Assembly (NCBI RefSeq): GCF_900101685.1
Contig: NZ_FMZZ01000001.1
Location: 496,001-560,000, forward strand
DNA length: 64,000 nt
From: Actinokineospora iranica
Lineage (GTDB): Bacteria; Actinomycetota; Actinomycetes; Mycobacteriales; Pseudonocardiaceae
Direction of reading: 5' to 3'
Positions 40,862-52,437 of the stretch are shown here, one piece after another. Position 1 is the first letter of the stretch; each line of letters starts with the position of its first letter. A program made the position numbers and the translations under genes. Under the pieces are notes generated by a model, which was given only the letters and a program-made list of their open reading frames with translations, did not search any database and was not told where the DNA came from.

Positions 40862-41494
40862 ATGGTGGTGGCCGTGACAGCGACGCGGCGTGGGCAGGCC
40901 GAACCCGCCTCGTCCGGCGAGGCGAGCGCGTTCCGCAGGCGCCTGCTCGACGGGCTGGCCGAGTCCATCGCGGCGGTCGGCTACCGCAACACGACCGTCG
41001 CCGACATCGTGCGCCGCGCCCGCACGTCCCGGCGCACGTTCTACGAGCACTTCGCCAGCCGCGAAGCCTGCCTGCTCGCACTGGTCGCGGACAGCACCGC
41101 CCAGACCATCGGGCAGATCGTGGCCGCCGTCGACCCGACCCGGCCCTGGGAACACCAGGTGCGGCAGGCCATCGAAGCCTGGATCACCCGGGTGGAGAGC
41201 GAACCGGAACTGATCGTGAGCTGGATCCGCGACGTGCCCACACTCGGCGACGTGGCCCGCCAACTGCAGCACGACACCATGGAAGCGTTCATCACCATGG
41301 TCCGCACGCTCGCCGACACCGACGAATGGCGCGCCGCCCACGGCGACCCCCCATCCCGCGAGATGGCGATAATCCTGCTCGGCGGCCTGCGCGAACTGAT
41401 CGCCAGCACCGTCGAAAACGGCGGCCGCGTCCGCGACATCACCGAAACCGCCGTCCGGGCCGCGATCGTCCTAGGCCGCGCCTCAGCGCTGTGA
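40862..41494 (+). CDS. TetR-family transcriptional regulator
   Basis: 210 residues from ATG 40862; the GTG at 40874 is an alternative. The N-terminal HTH (about residues 22-70) reads RRRLLDGLAESIAAVGYRNT, TVADIVRRARTSRRTFYEHF, ASREACLLALV, the classic TetR signature. The C-terminal ligand domain is helical (WITRVESEPELIVSWIRDVP). Divergent from the P450 with tandem palindromes between, so it most likely represses the P450 operon and itself. Confidence 0.92.
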   Translation: MVVAVTATRRGQAEPASSGEASAFRRRLLDGLAESIAAVGYRNTTVADIVRRARTSRRTFYEHFASREACLLALVADSTAQTIGQIVAAVDPTRPWEHQVRQAIEAWITRVESEPELIVSWIRDVPTLGDVARQLQHDTMEAFITMVRTLADTDEWRAAHGDPPSREMAIILLGGLRELIASTVENGGRVRDITETAVRAAIVLGRASAL

Positions 41495-41587
41495 CCGGAA
41501 GTCACTTACCTCGGGACAGTCCACACTCCCAGGCGTGCGGAACAGCTCGGCCAAGGGTGGCCGCATCGGATCTCCTAGGGCCGTGTC

Positions 41588-41872
41588 TCAAAGTTGTCGT
41601 AGCCAGATGGTGATGGCGGCGATGTGGATGGCGGCGTTGTGGATGGTGGCGGTGTAGCGCACGGCGAGCTTGTCGTATCGGGTGGCGACGGCTCGGTGTT
41701 GTGTGAGCTGGTCGATGCCGCATTCCACCGCGTGGCGCTGCTCGCAGGCGTCGCGGTCGAAGACCGGTGGACGCCCGCCGCCGCGACCTTTGCCGCGGCG
41801 GTGGAACGACAGCGGTTTGCGGCCCTGCTCGCACGCCAAGTGCAGCTTGCCGTCCAGCCACCGCGCGACCGG
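41588..41872 (-). pseudogene. IS5-family transposase remnant
   Basis: Reads WLDGKLHLACEQGRKPLSF, then jumps to GRGGGRPPVFDRDACEQRHA, VECGIDQLTQHRAVATRYDK and ends IWLRQL. In full transposases about 60 residues containing part of the DDE core lie between these blocks, so the copy is internally deleted and its N-terminus is absent. The end motif TTTGAGACACGGCC just past the stop (41,577-41,592) resembles an IS terminal repeat. Confidence 0.8.
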
Positions 41873-42133
41873 CCCAACCCCTGATCACCGGGCTCCGCGC
41901 CGCCAGCCGTGGTGTCGGCCGGTTCGGCCTGATGTGCTGGCGCGCCTCGATGTGGGACTCGATCTTCTGGTGGGCTCACCGACCCGCCGCGACCGTCGTG
42001 CCCGTGGTCAAGCCCGGGCGGCAGGGGCGGGTGCGCCTCCAGGCTATTTTGTGGCCGTGGTGATCGGCACCGAGAGCGTTCGTCGGATAGGTCGGCCGAT
42101 CGCTGGCCCTGTCTTCCGCCTTCGAGGAGCACC

Positions 42134-42718
42134 ATGACCGCTACCTACACCTTCGACGTCTTCTCCAGCCTCGACGGCTACGCCTCCTACAACAGCGACG
42201 GGGACTGGGGCGGCTACTGGGGCAAGCAAGGTCCCGAGTTTCTCGACCACCGCCTCGCTTTGTACCGCGAGAAGCAGCGGATGGTCCTCGGGGCCAACAC
42301 CTTTCGGCAGTTCGTGCAGATGCTGGGCCCGCGCACCGGGGAACTGAAGGAACTCGACCCGGTGAACACGCAGATGAGGAACATGCCGACAACAGTGGTG
42401 TCGACGACGCTCGAAGGACCCCTTGACTGGCCGGACGCCACTCTGGTGAGCGGTGACGCCCTCGACGTCGTCGCCCGGCTCAAGGAGGAATCCGATGTGC
42501 CGCTGCGCTCGCACGGCAGCCTGTCGATGAACCGGGCGCTGATGGCCGCTGGTCTGGTCGATCGCGTCCAGCTGACAATCTTCCCCGTGATCACCGGTCT
42601 CACCGGGGTGGAGCCGGTCTTCAAGGATGCGGCGGACTTCGACCTCGAGCTGATCGAGAGCCGGACGCTCGACGGTCACATCCAAGAGCTCATCTACCGG
42701 CCCACCCTGCACGCCTGA
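42134..42718 (+). CDS. Dihydrofolate reductase-like (RibD C-terminal domain) protein
   Basis: 194 residues; GAGGAG precedes the ATG. RibD_C/DHFR fold: YTFDVFSSLDGYASYNSDGD, MVLGANTFRQFVQMLGPRTG, MPTTVVSTTLEGPLDWPDAT, VPLRSHGSLSMNRALMAAGL, VDRVQLTIFPVITG. These stand-alone proteins are NADPH-dependent reductases of unknown substrate; true folate or riboflavin function is unlikely. It stands alone between an IS remnant and the dormancy island. Confidence 0.88.
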   Translation: MTATYTFDVFSSLDGYASYNSDGDWGGYWGKQGPEFLDHRLALYREKQRMVLGANTFRQFVQMLGPRTGELKELDPVNTQMRNMPTTVVSTTLEGPLDWPDATLVSGDALDVVARLKEESDVPLRSHGSLSMNRALMAAGLVDRVQLTIFPVITGLTGVEPVFKDAADFDLELIESRTLDGHIQELIYRPTLHA

Positions 42719-43166
42719 GTCAATCCCCGCGAGCCGCACGGCGACGGCCTCCGGGGGCGCAGCCCGGTCCGCCGCGCGGCGGCGGCCGAAGGCGAAGCGG
42801 TTCGTCCACGACTGGACCGCGGACCTGGTGCGGCGCGCTGTCTGACTCTTCGAGAGCGGCTGGGCAGGGCGGCACCCGCGGCGGGTGGTTGCGGCCCGGG
42901 TGGGCGCGCCGTGGCCGACGGTGTTCGGGGGCAGGCTCGACCAGCCATGGCCACCGGGTCCTGACCCGCCGCTCCCCGACTGGGACGAGATTCGCGCCTG
43001 GCGGCCCGGGTGACCATCACCGTGGACCGGACCGAAAGCCTGGGCGGACGCGGCACACGCCATCTGCCGTGGGGTCCTCGGTCCTGTCCGGCGCGTTCCT
43101 TGGACTCTGCCGCGGTCTTGGCCGCTGGGGGCAGCCTGGGGTGACGCGATCGAAAGGAAGGCTGTC
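42719..43166. other. Intergenic region without a supportable gene
   Basis: About 450 bases of very GC-rich sequence. Frames are open in places but have no start with ribosome site and no recognisable motif; a short piece ending at 42,843 (KRFVHDWTADLVRRAV) may be a coding scrap. The right end contains the ribosome site AAGGAAGG for the nitroreductase. No clear DosR box. Confidence 0.5.
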
Positions 43167-44177
43167 ATGGGCCGCTCACATCCTGACCACCAGACCGTTC
43201 TCGACGCGGTGGGCCTGGCCTGCCGGGCTCCGTCGGTGCACAACACGCAGCCGTGGCGGTGGCTGCTCGGGGACCGCTCGGTCCACCTGATGGCCGACTG
43301 GACTCGGCAGGTCCCGGCGACCGACCCGGACGGCCGCGACCTGCTGGTCAGCTGCGGCGCCGCGCTGCACCACCTGCGGGTGGCCTTCGCCGCCCTGGGC
43401 TGGGACACGGAAACGGTCCTGGCGCCCAACCCCGCCGACCCCGACCACTTGGCCGCGGTCGAGCCACACCGGCACACCCCGGACGACGATGAGGTGGCGC
43501 TGGCGGCGGCGGTCACCCGTAGGCGCACCGACCGGCGGCGGTACTCGTCCTGGCCGGTTCCCGACGGGCACATCGACCTGCTCGTCGAGCACGCCGCGGC
43601 CCACGACGTGGTGGCGGTGCCGGTGACCGACCCGTTCGACCGGCACCGGCTGGCCCAGGCCATCGCCATGGCGGCGATCGCCCAGGAAGACGACCCGGCG
43701 TACCGCGCCGAACTCGCGGTGTGGGCCGGGCGCGGCAGGGGAAGCCACGAGGGCGTGCCCGCGGCGGACACACCCCGCTGGCCGGTCACGCACGACGGCA
43801 TCCGGATGCGCGAGTTCCCCGGCGGCACACTCACGGTCGCGCCGACCGGTGAAACCGACGCCGCCCAACTGCTCGTGCTGGCCACCGCCGACGACAGCGT
43901 CGTCTCCCGGCTGCGCGCGGGCCAGGCGGCCAGCGCGATCCTGCTCGCGGCCACCGGCCTGCGGCTGGCGACCTGCCCGCTGTCGCAGCCGCTGGAGGTG
44001 CCGGAAAGCCGCGCGCTGATCCAGGAACGGGTTCTCGGCGGGCAGGGCGTGCCGCAGTTGGTGCTGCGGGTCGGCTACGCGCCGACCTCGGCCGAGCCGC
44101 TGCCGCCGAGCCCGCGCAGGCCGGTCGATGAGGTCACGGCCTATCTGCCCGGCTTCGCCCCGCGCCGCCCGAGCTGA
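43167..44177 (+). CDS. Acg-family nitroreductase-like protein
   Basis: 336 residues, AAGGAAGG upstream. Resembles the Acg/Rv3131-type proteins of the mycobacterial DosR regulon: CRAPSVHNTQPWRWLLGDRS at the N-terminus, ATDPDGRDLLVSCGAALHHL, RRRTDRRRYSSWPVPDGHI, and RAGQAASAILLAATGLRLAT near the C-terminus. The fold resembles a duplicated FMN-binding nitroreductase; some family members have lost FMN entry and may store flavin. First of four such genes in the island. Confidence 0.88.
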   Translation: MGRSHPDHQTVLDAVGLACRAPSVHNTQPWRWLLGDRSVHLMADWTRQVPATDPDGRDLLVSCGAALHHLRVAFAALGWDTETVLAPNPADPDHLAAVEPHRHTPDDDEVALAAAVTRRRTDRRRYSSWPVPDGHIDLLVEHAAAHDVVAVPVTDPFDRHRLAQAIAMAAIAQEDDPAYRAELAVWAGRGRGSHEGVPAADTPRWPVTHDGIRMREFPGGTLTVAPTGETDAAQLLVLATADDSVVSRLRAGQAASAILLAATGLRLATCPLSQPLEVPESRALIQERVLGGQGVPQLVLRVGYAPTSAEPLPPSPRRPVDEVTAYLPGFAPRRPS

Positions 44178-44185
44178 CAAGGCGA

Positions 44186-44203
44186 AGGACCCGGTCCCTT
44201 TCG
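44186..44203. promoter_or_regulatory. DosR-box-like motif upstream of second nitroreductase
   Basis: AGGACCCGGTCCCTTTCG contains the palindromic GGACCCGGTCC. A second related motif, GCGGGACCTTCCGCTC, lies at about 44,217-44,232. Both precede the start at 44,315 in the intergenic space. Weaker than the other boxes. Confidence 0.45.
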
Positions 44204-44314
44204 GAGACCCTGCTCTGCGGGACCTTCCGCTCTGTGACCGGCCCTGGTGGCCGACGGAAGCTGGTAAGGCGACAGAGCGAAGCGGCAAGTGTGGAAGCAG
44301 TGAGGAAGTGCGTG

Positions 44315-45343
44315 ATGTTCGACGTTCCCGAAGAAGTGACGGGGGGATTCCCGGACCGGGACACGGTGCTGGCCGCGTTGCGGCTGGCCGTGTGCGCGCC
44401 CTCGGTGCACAACACCCAACCCTGGCGGTGGCGGATCGGCGGCGGGTCGGTGCACCTGTTCGCCGACCCCGCCCGCGCGCTGCCCGCCACCGACCCCGAC
44501 GGCCGCGACCTGATGCTCAGCTGCGGGATCGCCCTGCACCACCTGCGGGTGGCGTTCACCGCGTTCGGCTGGGCGCCCACCGTGCGCTACCTGCCCGACC
44601 GCGACCCCACCCACCTCGCCACGGTCGACCTCGCCCCGAGCGAACCCGACCACGACGACATCGTGCGCGCCGCGGCCATCACCCGCAGGCGCAGCGACCG
44701 CCGCGCCTACACCCCCGGGCCGCTGCCCACCAGCCACATCGCCGTGCTGCGCGCGGCGGCCGCGGCCGAGGGCGCCGTGACCCGGGCGGTCACCGACCCC
44801 GGACCGCGCGGCAGGCTGCTGGCCCTGATCGCCGACGCCGACCGCGCCCAGCGCGCCCGCCCGGAATACGCCACCGAACTGGCCCTGTGGACCGGCAGGC
44901 CCGCCGGGTCCACCGACGGTGTGCCCGCAGGCCACACCCCCCGGCAGGTCCGCTACGGCGACCTGATCACCCGGCGCTTCTCCGCCCCTGAGCTGGAACA
45001 GCCACCGTCGCTCTCCGGCGCCGCGAAGGACGGCGCGGGCACCCTGCTCGTCCTGGGCACGGCGGCGGACGACCCGCTCGCGCGGCTGCGGGCGGGCGAG
45101 GCCACCAGCGCCCTGCTTCTCACCGCCACCGGCCTGCGGCTGGCCACCTGCCCGATCACCCAGGCGCTGGAGGTCCCCGCCACCCGCGAACTGCTGCGCA
45201 CCACCGTCCTCGACGACCTCGTGCCCCAGATGATCCTGCGGGTGGGCACGCCCGCGCCCGACGCGCCGCCACTGCCCGTGACCCCGCGCCGCCCCCTGCG
45301 CGAGGTCTTCGACCTGCTCGCCTGGACACCGCGCCCGTGCTGA
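44315..45343 (+). CDS. Acg-family nitroreductase-like protein
   Basis: 342 residues from ATG 44315 (GAGGAAG upstream). Same architecture as the gene before it: CAPSVHNTQPWRWRIGGGSV, ATDPDGRDLMLSCGIALHHL, RRRSDRRAYTPGPLPTSHI, GEATSALLLTATGLRLATCP, ending PRRPLREVFDLLAWTPRPC. The two are adjacent paralogues in tandem. It lies directly before the DosR-like regulator gene. Confidence 0.88.
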   Translation: MFDVPEEVTGGFPDRDTVLAALRLAVCAPSVHNTQPWRWRIGGGSVHLFADPARALPATDPDGRDLMLSCGIALHHLRVAFTAFGWAPTVRYLPDRDPTHLATVDLAPSEPDHDDIVRAAAITRRRSDRRAYTPGPLPTSHIAVLRAAAAAEGAVTRAVTDPGPRGRLLALIADADRAQRARPEYATELALWTGRPAGSTDGVPAGHTPRQVRYGDLITRRFSAPELEQPPSLSGAAKDGAGTLLVLGTAADDPLARLRAGEATSALLLTATGLRLATCPITQALEVPATRELLRTTVLDDLVPQMILRVGTPAPDAPPLPVTPRRPLREVFDLLAWTPRPC

Positions 45344-45360
45344 GGACTTTGGTCCCTGCC
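45341..45360. promoter_or_regulatory. DosR box upstream of devR
   Basis: TGAGGACTTTGGTCCCTGCC, with the near-palindromic core GGACTTTGGTCC, close to the mycobacterial consensus GGGACTWWAGTCCC. It lies about 80 bases before the devR start and suggests autoregulation. Confidence 0.7.
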
Positions 45361-45437
45361 CGACGGGCCGGTGGTCGCACGCGCGCTCGGCGCGCCCGGC
45401 CTAGAGTGGGCGGGGTGAGCAGCGAGCGGGAGGCGTG

Positions 45438-46073
45438 ATGGGTATCCGGGTGTTCCTGGTCGACGACCACGAGATCGTGCGACGCGGCGTGGCCGACCTG
45501 CTCGACGGACCCGACATCGACATCGTCGGCGAAGCCGCCTCCGTCGCCGAGGCGCTGGTGCGGGTGCCCGCCGCGAAACCGGACGTGGCCGTGCTCGACG
45601 TGCGCCTGCCCGACGGCACCGGAGTCGAACTCTGCCGCGAACTGCGCTCGACCATGCCCGACCTGCGCTGCCTGATGCTCACCTCCTACGCCGACGACGA
45701 AGCCCTGTTCGACGCGATCCTCGCCGGAGCCTCCGGGTTCGTCCTCAAACAGGTCCTGGGCACCGACCTGGTCGCCGCGGTCCGCACCGTCGGCTCCGGC
45801 GGCTCCCTGCTCGACCCCAAGACCACCTCCGCGCTGCTCGACCGCATCCGCCGCGAACGCACCCAAGACGACCCCCTGCACGCCCTGACCGACCAGGAAC
45901 GCACCGTCTTCGAGCTGATCGGCGAAGGACTGACCAACCGCGAGATCGGCGAACGCATGTTCCTCGCCGAGAAAACCGTCAAGAACTACGTCTCCCACCT
46001 GCTCGCCAAACTCAAGATGCAGCGCCGCACCCAGGCCGCCGTCCTCGCCGCCGAACTCCGCCGCGACCGCTAG
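45438..46073 (+). CDS. devR: DevR/DosR-type hypoxia response regulator
   Basis: 211 residues from ATG 45438 (GGGAGG upstream). Strikingly like mycobacterial DosR throughout: [40 protein letters not shown], phospho-Asp in [39 protein letters not shown]. The LuxR HTH is [53 protein letters not shown]. It should be phosphorylated by the DevS-like kinase encoded convergently next door and activate promoters carrying the GGGACTTTCG-type boxes in this island. Confidence 0.95.
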   Translation: MGIRVFLVDDHEIVRRGVADLLDGPDIDIVGEAASVAEALVRVPAAKPDVAVLDVRLPDGTGVELCRELRSTMPDLRCLMLTSYADDEALFDAILAGASGFVLKQVLGTDLVAAVRTVGSGGSLLDPKTTSALLDRIRRERTQDDPLHALTDQERTVFELIGEGLTNREIGERMFLAEKTVKNYVSHLLAKLKMQRRTQAAVLAAELRRDR

Positions 46074-46088
46074 GCCCCTGCGCCCGTC

Positions 46089-47951
<1,863 letters not shown>

Positions 47952-48060
47952 TCATCCCCGGTTTCGGTCGTCGTGCTTTCGGGCATCCGGGCAGAGCCGG
48001 GCGGAGGCGACGCCAGCGAGGTCGGCCGCGCCCATCCCGAATGACTCTGGCCACCGGGCA

Positions 48061-48080
48061 GCCGCGAAAGTCCCGATTCC
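48061..48080. promoter_or_regulatory. DosR box in the devS / DUF2267 intergenic region
   Basis: The reverse strand reads GGAATCGGGACTTTCGCGGC. A second partial motif, GGGGGCTTTCGGCGG, is at about 48,082-48,098 on the plus strand. It lies 85 bases before the DUF2267 start and also upstream of divergent devS. Confidence 0.65.
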
Positions 48081-48163
48081 CCGGGGGCTTTCGGCGGCGG
48101 CGCCCGTGTTCGCGGCGCGCGAACCCGACCATGGCACGACATTCGCCGAACCAAGGAGGACCT

Positions 48164-48601
48164 ATGTCGGCATCCAAAGCCACCACGCTCGACAACGCCG
48201 CCCGGACCGCGCACCTGTGGCTGCGAGAGGTCGCGCACGGCTTCCCCACCGAAGACGAGCAGTTCGCCTACCGAGCGCTTCGGGCGTGGCTGCACGCCGT
48301 GCGCGACCAGCTGACCCCGCAGGCCGCCGTCCACTTCGGCGCGCAGCTGCCGGATCTGCTGCGCGGGGTGTTCTACGAGGGCTGGAACATCGACCACGTG
48401 CCGCACCGGTTGGACGCCGCGGGCTTCGTCGCCTCGTTCGCCCAGCACGCGGGCGTCTCCGCCCAGGACGTCCCGAGAACCGCCGCGGTGGTCAGCGCCG
48501 GACTGGCCGCGCGCATGAGCCCGGGACAGGTGGACAAGGCGCTCGGCCACCTCCCGCACGACGTCCGCGACCTGCTGCGGCCGCGGGAGACAGCGCGGTG
48601 A
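48164..48601 (+). CDS. DUF2267 protein
   Basis: 145 residues from ATG 48164 (AAGGAGGACCT upstream). DUF2267 signature: TAHLWLREVAHGFPTEDEQF, AYRALRAWLHAVRDQLTPQA, AVHFGAQLPDLLRGVFYEGW. The second half repeats the helical pattern (AARMSPGQVDKALGHLPHDV). The family occurs in stress and dormancy gene neighbourhoods; its biochemical function is unknown. A DosR-like box precedes it. Confidence 0.88.
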   Translation: MSASKATTLDNAARTAHLWLREVAHGFPTEDEQFAYRALRAWLHAVRDQLTPQAAVHFGAQLPDLLRGVFYEGWNIDHVPHRLDAAGFVASFAQHAGVSAQDVPRTAAVVSAGLAARMSPGQVDKALGHLPHDVRDLLRPRETAR

Positions 48602-48702
48602 GAGCACGTCGGCCACCCACGTGGCCGTCGCGGGAGGACAGCGGGCAGCGGCGGCGAGACCGCGCTCGGGCAGCGTCCCGGTTCACCTGACGGCGGGCGG
48701 CC

Positions 48703-49758
48703 ATGACCACTGATCCGGCGGGCAGCCACCGTCCCCGGACGTGCGCGTGGCGGGTGCGCGCGCCCCGACCGATCACGTCCGGTCCGCTCGCCGAGTCCGT
48801 CGAGCCGGTGCCCGCCCCGGCCGGGGGCGAGGTGCTGCTGCGGGTCCTGGCCTGCGGCGTGTGCCGCACCGACCTGCACGTCGCCGAGGGCGACCTGCCG
48901 GTGCACCGGCCGAACGTGGTCCCCGGGCACGAGATCGTCGGAGAGGTCGTCGCGGCGGGCCCCGGAGCGGGACGGTTCTTCGCCGTGGGCGACCGGGTGG
49001 GAGCGGCCTGGCTGCGCGGAACCTGCGGGCACTGCCGCTACTGCCTGCGCGGCGCCGAGAACCTGTGTCCCGCCTCGGCCTACACCGGCTGGGACGCCGA
49101 CGGCGGCTACGCCGAGTACGCCACGGTCCCGGCCGCGCTCGCCCACCGGCTGCCCGACGGGTACTCGAACGAGGAACTTGCGCCGCTGCTATGCGCCGGA
49201 ATCATCGGCTACCGGGCGCTGCAACGCGCCGAACTGCCGCCCGGCGGCAGGCTGGGGATCTACGGATTCGGCGCGAGCGCCCACCTGGCCGCCCAGGTGG
49301 CCCTGGCCCGCGGCGCGGTCGTGCACGTGCTGACCCGCGACCAGCGAGCGCGCGAACTGGCCATGGACCTCGGCGCCGCCTCAGCGGCGGGCGCGGCGGA
49401 GATGCCGCCGGAGCCACTGGACTCGGCCATCCTGTTCGCGCCCGCCGGGGAGCTGGTCCCGCCCGCGCTGGCGGCCCTCGACAGCGGCGGCACCCTGGCC
49501 ATCGCCGGTATCCACCTGAGCGACATCCCGACGCTGGACTACCAGCGGCATCTGTTCCGGGAACGCCAGATCCGCAGCGTCACCGCCAACACCCGCGCCG
49601 ACGCCCGCGACTTCCTCGCCTTCGCGGGCACACACCACCTGCGCGTGGTCACCACGCCCTACCCGCTCGGCGCGGCGAACCAGGCGCTCGCCGACCTCGC
49701 CGCCGACCGGGTGCACGGCGCCGCGGTGCTCGTCCCCGACCGGGAACCCGACGGCTGA
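48703..49758 (+). CDS. Zinc-dependent alcohol dehydrogenase (AdhA-like)
   Basis: 351 residues, medium-chain dehydrogenase. Catalytic zinc ligands lie in [16 protein letters not shown] and [15 protein letters not shown]; the structural zinc loop is [20 protein letters not shown]. The NAD(P) Rossmann motif is degenerate ([20 protein letters not shown]). Likely interconverts alcohol and aldehyde to recycle cofactor when respiration is limited, consistent with its place in the hypoxia island. It is separated from the downstream ATPase by about 120 bases containing a DosR-like box. Confidence 0.92.
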   Translation: MTTDPAGSHRPRTCAWRVRAPRPITSGPLAESVEPVPAPAGGEVLLRVLACGVCRTDLHVAEGDLPVHRPNVVPGHEIVGEVVAAGPGAGRFFAVGDRVGAAWLRGTCGHCRYCLRGAENLCPASAYTGWDADGGYAEYATVPAALAHRLPDGYSNEELAPLLCAGIIGYRALQRAELPPGGRLGIYGFGASAHLAAQVALARGAVVHVLTRDQRARELAMDLGAASAAGAAEMPPEPLDSAILFAPAGELVPPALAALDSGGTLAIAGIHLSDIPTLDYQRHLFRERQIRSVTANTRADARDFLAFAGTHHLRVVTTPYPLGAANQALADLAADRVHGAAVLVPDREPDG

Positions 49759-49783
49759 GCACCTGCGGCCGGAAACCGAGGCG

Positions 49784-49801
49784 CTCGGGACTTTCGGCGG
49801 C
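49784..49801. promoter_or_regulatory. DosR box upstream of the P-type ATPase
   Basis: CTCGGGACTTTCGGCGGC, with a second GGGAC-type half motif (CCCGGGACCATCG) about 20 bases further. Lies 80-100 bases before the ATPase start. Confidence 0.65.
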
Positions 49802-49880
49802 GGTGGCCCGGGACCATCGCCGGATCACGGCCGCCTTTCGCATCCTGTCGCCGCCGCGCGCGCCGACCGATGCTGGATTC

Positions 49881-52319
49881 GTGCATCCGACACTGGAGAA
49901 CGACGCGGTCGGCCTGACTTCGGGCGAGGCCGAGTCCGCGCTGGCCCGACACGGGGCCAACACCATTCCCGAGCCCCGCCGCCCCGGCGCGCTGACCCGG
50001 GTGGCCGCGCAGCTGCGCGACCCGATGATCATGCTGCTGCTCGCCGCGATGGCGCTGGCGGTTGCGCTCGGGGACCTGACCGACACGGCCGTGATCGCGC
50101 TGGTGATCGTGCTGAACACCACCGTGGGCGTGGTGCAGGAGCTGCGGGCCGAACGCGCCCTCGCGGCCCTGCGGCAGCTCTCGGCGCCCGCGGCGCGGGT
50201 GCTGCGCGACGGGGCAGCGGTGACGCTGCCCGCGGCCGAGGTCGTGCCCGGCGATGTGGTGCTGCTGGAGGCGGGCGACATCGTGCCCGCCGACGGCGAC
50301 CTGCTCTCGGCGCACCGGTTGCAGGTCGACGAGGCCGCGCTCACCGGCGAGTCCGTGCCGGTGGAGAAGGCGGACGGGCAGGTTTCCGCTGGCACCGTGG
50401 TGACCCGCGGCCGCGGCGCGGCGCGGGTCACGCGCACCGGCTCGGATAGCGCCCTCGGCCGGATCGCGGCCCTGATCGGCGCGCAGCGCCCGCGTCCGAC
50501 CCCGTTGCAGCGCAGACTGGCCGCCTTGGGCCGGGTGCTGGCCCTGACCGCCGTCGTGCTCTCGGCCCTGGTCGCCGCCCTGGGCCTGCTCCAGGGCCGA
50601 CCGCTCGCCGAGGTCGCGCTGACCGGTATCAGCCTCGCGGTGGCGGCGGTGCCCGAGTCGCTGCCCGCCGTGGTGACGCTCGCGCTGGCGCTGGGCGCGC
50701 ACCGGATGGCGCGGCGGGCCGCGGTGGTGCGGGCGCTGCCCGCGGTGGAGACGCTGGGCTCGGTCACGGTGCTGGCCGCCGACAAGACCGGCACCCTGAC
50801 CCAGAACCGGATGCAGGTGGAACGGCTGTGGACGCCCGCTGGCGGCGAGGCGACCGCCACCGGCAGCGGGTACGACCCGGTGGGCGCCGTCCAGGGCGAC
50901 GGCGGGCGGGAAAGCCGGACCGACCTGCTGCGGGACGTGGTGCTGTGCAACGACGGCGATCTGCTGCCCCCGGACGGCGAAGGAAAGTGGCGGCCGGTCG
51001 GCGACCCGACCGAGGTGGCGCTGCTGGTGGTCGCCGCGAAGGACGGCATGGCGGTCGCCGACATCCGGGCGGCGCACCCCCGGGTGGCGGAGGTGCCGTT
51101 CGACAGCACGGCCAAGCGCATGACGACCACGCACACCACCCCCGACGGCGGCGTGCTGGCGGTGACCAAGGGCGCGCCAGAAGTCCTGCTGGCGCCCGAG
51201 GACCCGGCGCGGGCGGTGGTCCGGCGGTGGGCCGCGGCGGGCTACCGGGTGCTCGCCGTGACCGACCAGGTCGGCGCCGCCGTTCCCCGGCTCGCCGGAC
51301 TGGTGGCGATCACCGACCCGCCGCGCGCGGACGCCGCCGAGGTCGTCGAGACCTTCCGCGCGGCGGGCGTGCACCTGCTGATGATCACCGGGGACCATCC
51401 GGACACCGCCCGGGCCATCGCCGCCCGGGTCGGCATCGCCGCACCAGACGCCGAGGTGACCACCGGCGACGACCTGGGCGACGGCACGGACGCGACGCAG
51501 GTCTACGCCCGCATCCGGCCCGAGCAGAAGCTCGCCGTTGTCGAGGACTGGCAGCGCCGCGGCCACATCGTGGCCATGACCGGCGACGGCGTCAACGACG
51601 CCCCCGCGCTGCGCCGCGCCGACATCGGCGTCGCCATGGGCGGCGACGGCACCGAGGTCGCCCGGCAGGCCGCCGACCTCGTGCTCACCGACGACAACCT
51701 GCGCACGGTCGCCGGGGCCATCGAAGAGGGCAGGCGCATCCACGCCAACGTCCGCACCTTCCTGCGCTACGCGCTCGCGGGCGGCGCGGCCGAGATCGCG
51801 GTGATGCTGCTCGGCCCGCTGCTGGGCCTGGCGGTCCCGCTGCTGCCCGCGCAGATCCTGTGGATCAACCTGGTCACCCACGGCCTGCCCGGCGTCGCCA
51901 TCGGCGCCGAACCCGCCAACCCGGGGCTGATGCGCCGTCCACCCCGCCCGCCGGGCGAGTCGATCCTGAATGGACTGTGGTGGCGGGTGGGCTGGACCGG
52001 GGCGCTGATCGCCGCGGCCACCCTGGCGGTGGGCTGGTGGGCCGCGGACACCGGCAGGCCATGGCAGAGCATGGTGTTCGTGTGCCTCGGCCTGGCCCAA
52101 CTCGGCGTCGCCGTCGCCCTGCGCGCCCGCGGCACCCGCCCGCGCTTCCTGGACCTCGCCGTGGCCGGGGCCGCCGCGCTGCACCTGGCAGGCGTGTGGT
52201 TCCCACCGTTGGCCGCCCTGCTGGGAACCACTCCCCTCACCGGAAGCGACGTGCTCGCGGTGACCGCCGTCGCCGCCGTCCCCGCCCTGGTGGTCGCGGT
52301 CACGCGGCGACGAGGCTGA
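49881..52319 (+). CDS. Cation-transporting P-type ATPase (P2A-like, CtpF-type)
   Basis: 812 residues from GTG 49881. The frame is open far upstream but overlaps the dehydrogenase, so the first start after that gene was taken. The N-terminal cation-ATPase motif is GLTSGEAESALARHGANTIP. TGES is in DEAALTGESVPVEK. The phosphorylation site is DKTGTLTQNRMQV, and the hinge MTGDGVNDAPALRRADIGVA. There are about ten membrane helices including PESLPAVVTLALALGA (ion site helix M4). No N-terminal metal-binding domain. Mycobacterial CtpF, a Ca2+-type pump, is likewise a DosR target. Confidence 0.93.
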   Translation: MHPTLENDAVGLTSGEAESALARHGANTIPEPRRPGALTRVAAQLRDPMIMLLLAAMALAVALGDLTDTAVIALVIVLNTTVGVVQELRAERALAALRQLSAPAARVLRDGAAVTLPAAEVVPGDVVLLEAGDIVPADGDLLSAHRLQVDEAALTGESVPVEKADGQVSAGTVVTRGRGAARVTRTGSDSALGRIAALIGAQRPRPTPLQRRLAALGRVLALTAVVLSALVAALGLLQGRPLAEVALTGISLAVAAVPESLPAVVTLALALGAHRMARRAAVVRALPAVETLGSVTVLAADKTGTLTQNRMQVERLWTPAGGEATATGSGYDPVGAVQGDGGRESRTDLLRDVVLCNDGDLLPPDGEGKWRPVGDPTEVALLVVAAKDGMAVADIRAAHPRVAEVPFDSTAKRMTTTHTTPDGGVLAVTKGAPEVLLAPEDPARAVVRRWAAAGYRVLAVTDQVGAAVPRLAGLVAITDPPRADAAEVVETFRAAGVHLLMITGDHPDTARAIAARVGIAAPDAEVTTGDDLGDGTDATQVYARIRPEQKLAVVEDWQRRGHIVAMTGDGVNDAPALRRADIGVAMGGDGTEVARQAADLVLTDDNLRTVAGAIEEGRRIHANVRTFLRYALAGGAAEIAVMLLGPLLGLAVPLLPAQILWINLVTHGLPGVAIGAEPANPGLMRRPPRPPGESILNGLWWRVGWTGALIAAATLAVGWWAADTGRPWQSMVFVCLGLAQLGVAVALRARGTRPRFLDLAVAGAAALHLAGVWFPPLAALLGTTPLTGSDVLAVTAVAAVPALVVAVTRRRG

Positions 52320-52350
52320 CGCCGCCTTCCCGCCTCACCAAGTCACACGG

Positions 52351-52370
52351 AGTTGCATAATTTCGCAACT
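52351..52370. promoter_or_regulatory. Palindromic operator for the ArsR-type regulator
   Basis: AGTTGCATAATTTCGCAACT, six-base arms AGTTGC/GCAACT with AT-rich centre, about 70 bases before the regulator gene. This resembles ArsR/SmtB operators and stands out as AT-rich here. Confidence 0.65.
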
Positions 52371-52437
52371 TCCTACACAGTGGGCGGCGGGTGCGGCGGG
52401 GTGGTACTCGCCGCTGAACGCGAGTGCGAGGAATGCC

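Noticed and set aside
48741-49880. Upstream extension of the P-type ATPase frame by 380 codons
   Set aside because: It lies wholly over the alcohol dehydrogenase gene in another frame and is Arg/Gly-rich; the ATPase N-terminal domain begins only after 49,881.
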